This document shows positions 1 through 6,664 of a stretch of 14,433 bases of DNA, one piece after another; position 1 is the stretch's first letter; every line of letters starts with the position of its first letter. The DNA lies in assembly GCA_021648365.1 (NCBI GenBank), contig JAKISY010000112.1:1-14433 (forward strand), in the 5' to 3' direction. The position numbers and the translations under genes are program-made. The stretch is from Verrucomicrobiales bacterium (GTDB lineage Bacteria > Verrucomicrobiota > Verrucomicrobiia > Verrucomicrobiales > DEV007). The notes beneath the pieces are model-generated. The model made no database searches. It was not told where the DNA came from and was given only the letters and a program-made list of their open reading frames with translations.

Positions 1-25
1 TTTACGACTCAATCTTTCTTTTATT

Positions 26-52
26 ATCAGTGCAAATCAGTGCCGATCAGTG
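26..52. repeat. Three direct ATCAGTG copies with 10-bp period
   Basis: The heptamer ATCAGTG occurs at 26-32, 36-42 and 46-52, separated each time by three variable bases, so the period is exactly 10 bp, about one helical turn. It could be a binding-site array for a regulator, or one member of a dispersed intergenic repeat family of the same general style (short GTG-ending words repeated about every 10 bp). The window cannot distinguish these, and only one such array is visible. Confidence 0.6.
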
Positions 53-315
53 GTTTAACTCTTCAATTCCAAAACATGTCGCGCACTGTGATTTTGCATG
101 TGAGACAGGAATCGGTTTACTAAAAAAACACGAGAAGAGCCCTTAACTAAGTGCCATTGCAACATACGGCTATTCGTAAAATATAGAGCCTAAAAACCTA
201 AATCGCTACAACCTTTTTGTATTCAAAGGATTATACTGCTATTATCTTCCGTGCAAAAACCCGCCGTGGTTCAAGCGTTAGGAGTTTTAGGTTGTTGGGG
301 ATTGGAAGCGATCAG

Positions 316-334
316 CCTCCTTTTGCCAAGGAGG
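316..334 (-). terminator. Weak hairpin downstream of the membrane-protein gene
   Basis: CCTCCTT (316-322) pairs with AAGGAGG (328-334) around a 5-base loop. It lies about 20 bp past the TAA stop of the minus-strand gene, where a terminator would be expected. The minus-strand sequence after it has no T-tract, so it may stabilise an mRNA 3' end rather than terminate transcription by itself. Confidence 0.3.
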
Positions 335-352
335 GTGGGAAAGCCGAGGGTT

Positions 353-709
353 TTAGCCTTGGAAGGGTTTCATGATGCCTAGGTAGGCAGCGGCGGCTGC
401 GAGCAGCAACATGACACTCCATAGGGCGGCTCCTTTGAGGATGCCTTTTTTGGCAATCACTACGATGCCGCCGAAGATCAGCCATAACACCAGTTTGGCG
501 ATGATCCAGGTGGGAAACCCGTCGATGAAGAGCTTGGCTTGCAGTCCAAACCCACTGACTAGGATGAGCACCAGTCCGATGCCGTGAAAGGCTCCGATCA
601 GGGCTTTATTCGGAGAGGTGCCTTTGCTGTAAGAGATCATGCCACCGAGACCGAGGAAGAGTGAAAAAATCCCGATCATGTGAAGAAGTTTGTAAACTGT
701 GTAGTCCAT
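353..709 (-). CDS. Small four-helix integral membrane protein
   Basis: This 118-residue protein is almost entirely hydrophobic. Four membrane segments can be read at about residues 6-27, 36-57, 66-86 and 91-113, joined by short polar turns. The start is the ATG at 707-709 and the stop is TAA. There is no clear Shine-Dalgarno sequence just upstream; the leader is a run of A's. Helices 1 and 2 each carry a histidine (H10 in the LLHMIG segment, H42 in the FHGIG segment), and the size and layout are loosely reminiscent of SirB-like or CopD-like small membrane proteins. Paired histidines could bind metal or heme, but that is inference. It is divergent from the ATPase operon, separated by about 200 bp, with no visible functional link. 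I do not recognise a named family with confidence. Confidence 0.8.
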   Translation of the reverse strand: MDYTVYKLLHMIGIFSLFLGLGGMISYSKGTSPNKALIGAFHGIGLVLILVSGFGLQAKLFIDGFPTWIIAKLVLWLIFGGIVVIAKKGILKGAALWSVMLLLAAAAAYLGIMKPFQG

Positions 710-910
710 TTTTTTGTGTTGCAGCTGGTATTGAAAATAAAACAGCAGCTTGGTGCAAGCACGCAGCGGCTGAGTGGTGGTGACTTTAACGAGGAGGAGT
801 AAAAAATCAAGTGCGGGTTTGATAGGTGGGGCTAGTTCTTTTGCAAGCTAGGCAAAGGTATAGGGAGATGAAAAATTATAGAAAAAGTATTAGCCAATGC
901 TCAGAGAGGT

Positions 911-1585
911 TTGAATAGTTGCACTGTGATGCTCTCCCAATTTATTGAACAGCTTAGTGATACGGGTCAAGTTCGCTTCGAATCGCCTTCGTTGCCAAGC
1001 GATCTCGCTGAGTGCTCAGCTCAGACGCAGACGGTGTTGCACGACTTGCATCGACGGGAGAAAGCAAACGCTGCATACGAGGCCCCTGACTTATTGCTTT
1101 CATCGGCACATCAGGGGGCGGTTCTCTTATATCGATTAGGGCAGTTTCTAGTGTTTCGTGAAATACCTGCTGAATCAGTGACCAATGAAATACAGCAGCT
1201 GTCATCGTCCATTCTTGTTGACGGAGCGTCAGCTATTTGGTCAATCGATCTATGCTTGCGCCATCTTCCAGCCATTTACAGACTTGCTGCAAATGCTTCG
1301 ACGAACGATCCGCTGGTAGCGAGCATAGTAGCTGTAGCGGCACGTTTCCCTCTTTCTTCTGTCGGAATTCCTTTGCCAGAATCACCTTTGCCGAGTGAGA
1401 TATTGAAAATTCATCAACATCCAACTCTATCGGCTATCTACATTGATCGGATCATAGCTACGGCTAGCATTGACCGTCTAGGGGATGTCGTCACTCGTCG
1501 CAAGGTCAGAGAAGCTCTTGGCCATTTTTCGGATCTGGCTCCAAAGTTAGCATGCGCTCTTGCTCAATCTGAATTCCCTACCTAA
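911..1585 (+). CDS. Small helical accessory protein of a MoxR-vWA-propeller ternary system (start uncertain)
   Basis: First gene of the operon; about 224 residues from the TTG at 911. It has no signal peptide or membrane segment, so it is probably cytosolic. It is helical, with a middle stretch (about residues 58-90) rich in small and aliphatic residues. A conserved-looking core (about 105-155) holds LCLRHLPAIYRLA followed by FPLSSVGIP, then HPTLSAIYIDRII further on. Small helical proteins of this kind (bpX-type subunits) accompany MoxR-vWA-beta-propeller systems; this assignment rests on general resemblance and on position, 24 bp before the ATPase gene. The start is unclear. TTG 911 sits only one base after a purine-rich AGAGAGG. 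GTG 926 and ATG 929 give 219 and 218 residues. The frame is also open back to 872, with an ATT at 875 about 7 bases after AGGGAG. No catalytic motif is seen. Confidence 0.75.
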   Translation: MNSCTVMLSQFIEQLSDTGQVRFESPSLPSDLAECSAQTQTVLHDLHRREKANAAYEAPDLLLSSAHQGAVLLYRLGQFLVFREIPAESVTNEIQQLSSSILVDGASAIWSIDLCLRHLPAIYRLAANASTNDPLVASIVAVAARFPLSSVGIPLPESPLPSEILKIHQHPTLSAIYIDRIIATASIDRLGDVVTRRKVREALGHFSDLAPKLACALAQSEFPT

Positions 1586-1609
1586 GATGATACCTTTTAA
1601 TATCAATTC

Positions 1610-2794
1610 ATGAATCAATCCATTGTTGTCACATCGCCCCCATCGGAAACTGGTGACTCACGCCTAGCGATTGGTCGGCGCCTATTGGATGGAGTTTTAG
1701 CCCCACTCAAGTCCAGTTTTGTAGGGAAAGACGTGATCATCGATCTTATGGGGATTTGTCTAGTCGCAGGCGAAAATCTTTTCATTCTAGGTCCTCCAGG
1801 CACTGCAAAAAGCGCTCTTGTTCATGAGCTTGGTCGCAGGCTGCAGATCAATACATTTGAGTATTTGCTGACGCGATTCACTGAGCCAAACGAACTTTTT
1901 GGGCCGTTCGACATTCGCAGACTTCGCGAAGGCGACTTGGTTACGAACACCGAGGGGATGTTGCCAGAAGCGAATTTGGTGTTTCTAGACGAATTGCTGA
2001 ATGCGAACAGCGCTATCCTCAACAGCCTCCTAACCGTCCTGAACGAGCGCAAATTGCGACGTGGGCGTGAAATCATGGAGCTGCCACTATTGATGGGGGT
2101 AGGTGCCAGTAATCACCTGCCGGAAGAAGAGGCGCTGCAGGCTTTATTTGACCGTTTCATTCTCCGAGTGGTCAGCGATAACGTTGATAGTGAACATCTT
2201 GGGGCGGTGCTTGAAGCCGGTTGGAAGCTCGATGCTGCGCAAAAAAACATGCCTGAGAGGGCGGTGAGCTTGGAAGAGATTATTGATTTACGCTCTCTTG
2301 TCACAGAGGTGTCACTGGAGCCAGTGATTTCAGTTTATATTGATCTCGTCAAGCGGTTGCGTTCTGTGGGGGTTGAGATATCTGATCGTCGAGCAGTTAA
2401 ATTGCAAAGGCTGATAGCTGCGAGTGCGTTGCTGTGCGGCAGGATGCAGGCGCAGGTGAGTGACCTCTGGATCATGCAGCATATTTGGGATTTGGATGAG
2501 CAACGAGAGCTGCTGAGCTCTGCCGTTACCGAGACGATGGAAGCGGCTGCAGAGGAAGGGGAGAGGAGCGAACGTCATCCGCAGGCAGCTGCCAATGATG
2601 AACCTGATGCGGAACAAATCAGCAGTGATTTGGACCAGATCGGGGAAGAACTCGATAGAGATGAACCTCATGTTTCTTCGATACGAGATCGTCTAGCTTT
2701 GCTCGAAGGTCGTAGTCAATTTGTGAAAAATGATGAACAGCGAAGCGCTATAGCCGAAAAAATTGTCTACTTATGGTCTCAAATCAAACCGTGA
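1610..2794 (+). CDS. MoxR-family AAA+ ATPase, RavA-like
   Basis: This 394-residue cytosolic ATPase is expected to form a ring and use ATP to remodel a partner or target, usually together with a vWA protein. Walker A is GPPGTAKS (residues 61-68), Walker B is LVFLDE (123-128), sensor 1 is the ASN at 166-168, the arginine finger lies in LFDRF (179-183) and sensor 2 in ISDRR (257-261). All catalytic elements are intact. The sensor 2 wording and the GR-containing helix after it resemble the RavA branch of MoxR proteins, whose partner is the vWA protein ViaA. Residues about 305-394 form an acidic, probably coiled-coil tail, in place of a recognisable RavA-type LARA domain. The gene lies 24 bp after the previous gene and overlaps the next by 4 bp (GTGA) or 22 bp, depending on that gene's start. 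No good ribosome binding site precedes its ATG, which fits translation coupled to the upstream gene. Confidence 0.93.
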   Translation: MNQSIVVTSPPSETGDSRLAIGRRLLDGVLAPLKSSFVGKDVIIDLMGICLVAGENLFILGPPGTAKSALVHELGRRLQINTFEYLLTRFTEPNELFGPFDIRRLREGDLVTNTEGMLPEANLVFLDELLNANSAILNSLLTVLNERKLRRGREIMELPLLMGVGASNHLPEEEALQALFDRFILRVVSDNVDSEHLGAVLEAGWKLDAAQKNMPERAVSLEEIIDLRSLVTEVSLEPVISVYIDLVKRLRSVGVEISDRRAVKLQRLIAASALLCGRMQAQVSDLWIMQHIWDLDEQRELLSSAVTETMEAAAEEGERSERHPQAAANDEPDAEQISSDLDQIGEELDRDEPHVSSIRDRLALLEGRSQFVKNDEQRSAIAEKIVYLWSQIKP

Positions 2795-3543
2795 AAAAAG
2801 CTCCGTTTGGCCTGGTGGAAGTTCGCCCATGGATGGCTCTTGTAGATGAGAGGTGCCTCGTCGCGACGGTAGGGTTGCGGGGGGATACTGCTGTGGAGAT
2901 TGGGCGGGACGCAAATCATCCAAGTTGCCGATGGCTGCGAGGACCGGAAATCAGTCCCTGCGTGCTCGCTTTGCCTTTTGAGCAATTGTATCAAGTGGAT
3001 GAGTCGGAAAGTAAATTAATTCCACTGGGTGCAAGCTTGCCAGTGCGATCCGTTCCAGACATCGAATGGGAAACTTTATCTATCGCCTTGATTCCGGGAA
3101 AACTGCCGAGCAAACTTCCTATCACAAGTATTCAAGGGGTTGCGGTCACCCGGGTTCGAGCGAGGGAGTTAGTTGACGCAAATTTGATTCGAGTTTCAGC
3201 TGAAGCGTGGTGTGATTTTGCCAACGCTGCTGCTGACATCCGACTGAAGCCACTGAGTTTTGCCGCTTCAATAGAGGGGGATGTTATTGTCAGAGGAAGT
3301 CCGCTTCCTTCGATAACAGGGAATCGTTTGGTGGAGATCAACGGTATAGTCACTGATCTTGGTTATACCTGGTCTCCCGCTATCGCTACAGACATTCTTA
3401 GGAAGTATCTAAATCTGGTAGGCAAGGATCTGGCGATATTGTTGCCTAATACTTGTTGGGAAAAAATCGAAGCAGCTAATTTCATCAGCGCTACCCGCTC
3501 GGCAGCGCGTCAAACCAAGGAGTTGCTAGCTGCGCTAAAATAG
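2791..3543 (+). CDS. Accessory subunit of the MoxR-vWA-propeller system
   Basis: About 250 residues, soluble, no signal peptide. I prefer the GTG at 2791 because it forms a GTGA stop/start overlap with the ATPase gene, exactly like the junction at 6661; an in-frame ATG at 2773 would add six residues. The N-terminal half (to about residue 130) looks beta-rich with a tryptophan-bearing segment RPWMALVDERCLVATVG. The C-terminal half contains AWCDFANAAADIRLKPLSFA, then DVIVRGSPLPSITGNRLVE and GIVTDLGYTWSP, a pattern typical of a conserved companion (bpX-type) protein in these cassettes. The family assignment is from resemblance and gene order. No enzyme motif is visible; a role as adaptor between ATPase and vWA protein is inference. 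Confidence 0.8.
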   Translation: MKKAPFGLVEVRPWMALVDERCLVATVGLRGDTAVEIGRDANHPSCRWLRGPEISPCVLALPFEQLYQVDESESKLIPLGASLPVRSVPDIEWETLSIALIPGKLPSKLPITSIQGVAVTRVRARELVDANLIRVSAEAWCDFANAAADIRLKPLSFAASIEGDVIVRGSPLPSITGNRLVEINGIVTDLGYTWSPAIATDILRKYLNLVGKDLAILLPNTCWEKIEAANFISATRSAARQTKELLAALK

Positions 3544-3553
3544 CCCCCAATTC

Positions 3554-6500
3554 ATGGTTCGGATGGAAGAAAGAAATGTCAGTGATTATCTGCGAGCAGA
3601 AACCCCGGAGGGATTCTGGTGCTGGAGTGATAGCGTAGATTCGATCACTTGGTATTCCGGAAGTGCTATCGCTTTTCATCAGGAAGTTGAGCGTGTGATT
3701 GATCGTTTGAAAGAACATGGTCTTCCGCGTTTCGAGGAGCTGGTGCTGGTATTGTCGGCTTGCCGTCAGAATTGGAACGAGAAAAACACCGGAGGGAAGG
3801 CGGTGTTTATGGAATATCTTCGTGAGCTTGAGACGGACCCGATGTCAGATTCTCAAGTTATCATCAATTGGGTGGCGCCCTTGTTGGAAGGGCTGGATGC
3901 AGTGCACCGCCTTTATGCTGTCAATCCGTGTTTAGATACCAAGGTAGCTGTATGTGAACGGGTTTTTGAAAAGTCGGGTGATTATTTGAAGCCAGCTTAT
4001 GCGCATATTCTTGCCAAGATGATGGCAAGAGGGCTTCTTGCGGATGAGGTGAATCCCAAATTGCCTCGTTATATTCGGATTAATGAAGAAGGGCTGCATG
4101 TGGTGAAATCTCCTATACCTGGAATCTACCGCAATAAGAATGCTCAGTCTGCTGGGGCTCCATTTGTCACGGTGGGACAAAAAATAAAGCAAGGTTCCAT
4201 TGTGGCGCGAGTTGAAGGGCTGATCGCCTATGACCTCCAGGCTGGAAGCTCAGGCCGCATTTTGGCTCCTTTGCATGAAGATGGGGATTCGTTGGAAGTG
4301 GATGCGACGATTCTTACTTACATGCCGGAGCGGATGGGTTCCAGTGGTTTGGCCCAAAGCGTTAGCAACCTTTTGCAGATTTTACCATCTCTGAAAGATG
4401 TGGAATCCGTTGGGCTGCGCCGCCAAACAGGTCTCGATGTAGTACCTGCTTCTGCCAGTGATCAAGTGGATGAGGAGTGGTTACCAGATCAGTTAGTTGT
4501 TCGGGATTTGATCAGCTCTCTGATCGAGGGGGATGACCACGAGCTATCCGCTTTGGCGATGCTTGCTAGGGATCTCATGGGCACGATGCACGTGCCTCGT
4601 GATCTAGCCAATCCGGATGATCGTCCGCGAGGGGGCTTCAGTGACATAGCCAACCGAGGGAATATCGATCGTTTATTACTCTCTGAACTTGCTCAGGATG
4701 ATGATGTCCTAGTGACTCGCGTCGCTCTCAATGAAGCTCTTTATTTGCGCCGTGAAACGCCTCCACGACAAGCGCCGCGGAAGCGTTCACTTTTCATCGA
4801 TACCAGCATTCGGATGTGGGGTATTCCGCGAGTGTTTGCCCATGCTGTGGCGCTAGCACTGGCGGCTACGGTTGATAAAAAAGATCGAGTGGAGGTCTGG
4901 TCCATTGATAAGGGTGCATCAGATGAGCAACTGTTGGCGGTCGATTTGAGGAGTCGTGAGGGACTTGTGGAGCAGCTTGCTCGTCTTAGTTCTGTTGAAC
5001 ATCCTGGAGCAAAGGTGGTCGAATTTCTGAATGATATATCTGTTGGAAACTCGAACAGAGAGTCTGTAAGCGAGCCTTTTTTGATCATTCACCCGAATGT
5101 ATTAGATGATTCAGGCTTCCGTAAAACGCTGGCGAAAATGTCACAAAAATCACTAGCGTTTTTTGTGGTTACGGTAAACGGTGATGGTCAATGCAAGCTT
5201 TTAAGCCACAGCGCAGCTGGGTTCAAAGAGCTGCGATCTTTGCGTCTCGATCCAGCGGTCTTGAGTGGGGGTGGAGGGTCGGGGAGGGGTGTTCGACCGG
5301 TGAGGTCGGAAAGATCATCTAGCTTGTTGCGCGAAGATGTAGATGTCGATCTGCCTCTTATCCTCAGACTGGACTTTTTTCCTTTGCTGATCTCCTGCAA
5401 TGCAGATCGATTAAATACGATTTTCCATCCGAAAATAGGCCTCATTACCCGCACCAAAAAACATCAGATATTGCATTTTTATGATCCGGATGAAGGAGCC
5501 GTCATTTTGCATGGCAAGTCTTCGGGAGGCTTAACTTTTTTCTGCAGTATGGATCATGAATCACGCCGTTTTATGCAGGTGAGTGCATGCCATGATCTGG
5601 TATCAGTGCTTGTGATTGATCTGCAGAGTGGCGGCTGTGAAACCATTAGAATACCGATCCAATCGAAACCGCAATACGCAATAGTATTGAGTGATACCTT
5701 GATTTTGATTTGTGATAAGGAGGTGATTTCATACGGTCTCTACGATGGCATAGAGCAGAGGAGAGTCGTTCTGACAGGGAAGCCTCTGTCGGTCAGTGAT
5801 CGTTTTGTGCGTTGCTCAGATGGGTGGTATGCCATCACGGATGCGCCGTTATCTGCCACCAGACTGCCCTTGACGCACGGTAATTTTTCGGTGGTTGTCG
5901 AACATCCAGATTATGATACGCCAGTCGCTGTTGAGTGGAGCGGAAGAGTAGCTCTTGTGGACGGTGAGGATTCGCTTGCTTTTGAATCCTTAGTTAAACC
6001 TGGGCTTGCCGTAACGCCAGTTTATACCTCGCAAGATAAGGCGATACTGGTTTTTAAGACAAGAGGTGTTTTTGGAAAAGCTAAAGACTCTTATTATCGT
6101 ATCAATTTGGGCAATAGAACAGCAGAGACCTATCAGAATGCGACAAGTTTGCTTTCTCGAGATCCTCGTGTGGCACCTTTTCTGGAGAATCCACACACAG
6201 TGCGGAAAAAATACCAATCGGTGGTATTGTGGCAGGATACAATAGGCTTGGTCGCATCAAATTGTGGACGCTTCTATCTGGATAATAAATTCTATAAAGG
6301 CATCGATGATAGATATTTGTGTTTTTCCCTAGCTCCTGAATCAATGAATGCTGTTGCTCGTAAAGAAGTCAAATTCAGTCAACATTCCACTCGTCAGGAA
6401 GGCTACCGTTTGCGTAGTGCCAAATTTGATGACGGCAGTGTCGCCTTGCTGGATTCGCGAGGAATGTTACATTTGAAAAGTATAGATCCCGATATTCCTG

Positions 6501-6664
6501 AGATCACTCTAGTTCTCAACGATGGACCGCTGTCGGGTTGGATCTCGACTGGAGAATTTTTTGGTGAAGCTTATTTTATTGGCAATCATGAATCCATATC
6601 AGCAATGCGGGTTTACGATTATGTTGCCAAATTTTGTGGTAAAATTAGGGAGGTTGAAGGGTGA
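3554..6664 (+). CDS. BCCP-like, vWA-like and beta-propeller fusion protein of the ternary system
   Basis: A 1036-residue soluble protein, the central scaffold of the operon. Residues 1-180 are mostly helical. Residues about 182-257 resemble the biotinyl domain of BCCP (AccB): KSPIPGIYR, PFVTVGQKIKQGS, then VEGLIAYD where BCCP has VEAMKMMN, then SGRILAPLHEDGDSLE. The biotin-accepting lysine is absent, so it should be unmodified. Residues about 410-565 form a vWA-like Rossmann domain starting RSLFIDTSIRMWG; the usual DxSxS metal motif reads DTSIR, so metal binding is probably lost. A glycine-rich linker (571-579) leads to a beta-propeller-like region (about 600-1036) ending with a DGSVALLDSRGMLHL motif. 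In these systems the vWA/propeller protein is thought to bind target or partner and work with the MoxR ATPase. It begins 10 bp after the previous stop; ATG 3563 is an alternative start. It overlaps the next gene by 4 bp. Confidence 0.88.
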   Translation: MVRMEERNVSDYLRAETPEGFWCWSDSVDSITWYSGSAIAFHQEVERVIDRLKEHGLPRFEELVLVLSACRQNWNEKNTGGKAVFMEYLRELETDPMSDSQVIINWVAPLLEGLDAVHRLYAVNPCLDTKVAVCERVFEKSGDYLKPAYAHILAKMMARGLLADEVNPKLPRYIRINEEGLHVVKSPIPGIYRNKNAQSAGAPFVTVGQKIKQGSIVARVEGLIAYDLQAGSSGRILAPLHEDGDSLEVDATILTYMPERMGSSGLAQSVSNLLQILPSLKDVESVGLRRQTGLDVVPASASDQVDEEWLPDQLVVRDLISSLIEGDDHELSALAMLARDLMGTMHVPRDLANPDDRPRGGFSDIANRGNIDRLLLSELAQDDDVLVTRVALNEALYLRRETPPRQAPRKRSLFIDTSIRMWGIPRVFAHAVALALAATVDKKDRVEVWSIDKGASDEQLLAVDLRSREGLVEQLARLSSVEHPGAKVVEFLNDISVGNSNRESVSEPFLIIHPNVLDDSGFRKTLAKMSQKSLAFFVVTVNGDGQCKLLSHSAAGFKELRSLRLDPAVLSGGGGSGRGVRPVRSERSSSLLREDVDVDLPLILRLDFFPLLISCNADRLNTIFHPKIGLITRTKKHQILHFYDPDEGAVILHGKSSGGLTFFCSMDHESRRFMQVSACHDLVSVLVIDLQSGGCETIRIPIQSKPQYAIVLSDTLILICDKEVISYGLYDGIEQRRVVLTGKPLSVSDRFVRCSDGWYAITDAPLSATRLPLTHGNFSVVVEHPDYDTPVAVEWSGRVALVDGEDSLAFESLVKPGLAVTPVYTSQDKAILVFKTRGVFGKAKDSYYRINLGNRTAETYQNATSLLSRDPRVAPFLENPHTVRKKYQSVVLWQDTIGLVASNCGRFYLDNKFYKGIDDRYLCFSLAPESMNAVARKEVKFSQHSTRQEGYRLRSAKFDDGSVALLDSRGMLHLKSIDPDIPEITLVLNDGPLSGWISTGEFFGEAYFIGNHESISAMRVYDYVAKFCGKIREVEG
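4097..4324 (+). other. BCCP-like biotinyl/lipoyl hammerhead domain lacking the lysine (inside the vWA protein)
   Basis: Encodes residues 182-257 of the 1036-residue protein. Compared from memory with E. coli AccB, the order of landmarks is the same: V-K/R-S-P-x-x-G-x-Y-R at the start, a small polar thumb-like loop, F-V/I-x-V-G-Q-K-x-x-x-G, V-E, then S-G-x-I/V and a late E-x-G-x-x-(L/V)-E turn. The AMKM biotinylation motif is replaced by GLIA, with one residue fewer in that loop. Sequence shows the resemblance; a shared hammerhead fold is inference, and a non-catalytic binding role is speculation. Confidence 0.65.
6647..6653 (+). promoter_or_regulatory. Strong Shine-Dalgarno for the GTG start at 6661
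   Basis: AGGGAGG lies 7 bases before the GTG at 6661. It settles the start of the 928-residue protein, which overlaps the preceding stop as GTGA. It is the clearest ribosome binding site in the operon, so this last gene may be initiated independently as well as by coupling. Confidence 0.8.

Larger units (their letters stand above)
1..352. other. Left-edge non-coding region
   Basis: I see no convincing gene here. Two plus-strand frames are open from the left edge, to about 123 and about 144. Neither shows recognisable protein character, and both run through the short direct repeats at 26-52, so they are probably chance. The stretch is AT-rich up to about 250. A 7-bp inverted repeat (316-322 with 328-334, 5-base loop) lies just downstream of the minus-strand membrane-protein gene, but no T-run follows it on that strand. 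I therefore do not call it a proper intrinsic terminator. Confidence 0.5.

Noticed and set aside
1..144. Possible 3' end of a gene entering from the left on the plus strand
   Set aside because: Two frames are equally open, neither looks like protein, and the region contains short direct repeats.
723..758. Possible minus-strand promoter for the membrane protein (TTGCAC with TTCAAT 17 bases downstream)
   Set aside because: Only 3 of 6 and 4 of 6 consensus matches; too weak to call.
792..821. Strong Shine-Dalgarno AGGAGG at 792-797
   Set aside because: The nearest start, GTG at 811, runs into a stop after three codons; no gene follows in any frame, so it is probably chance or a relic.
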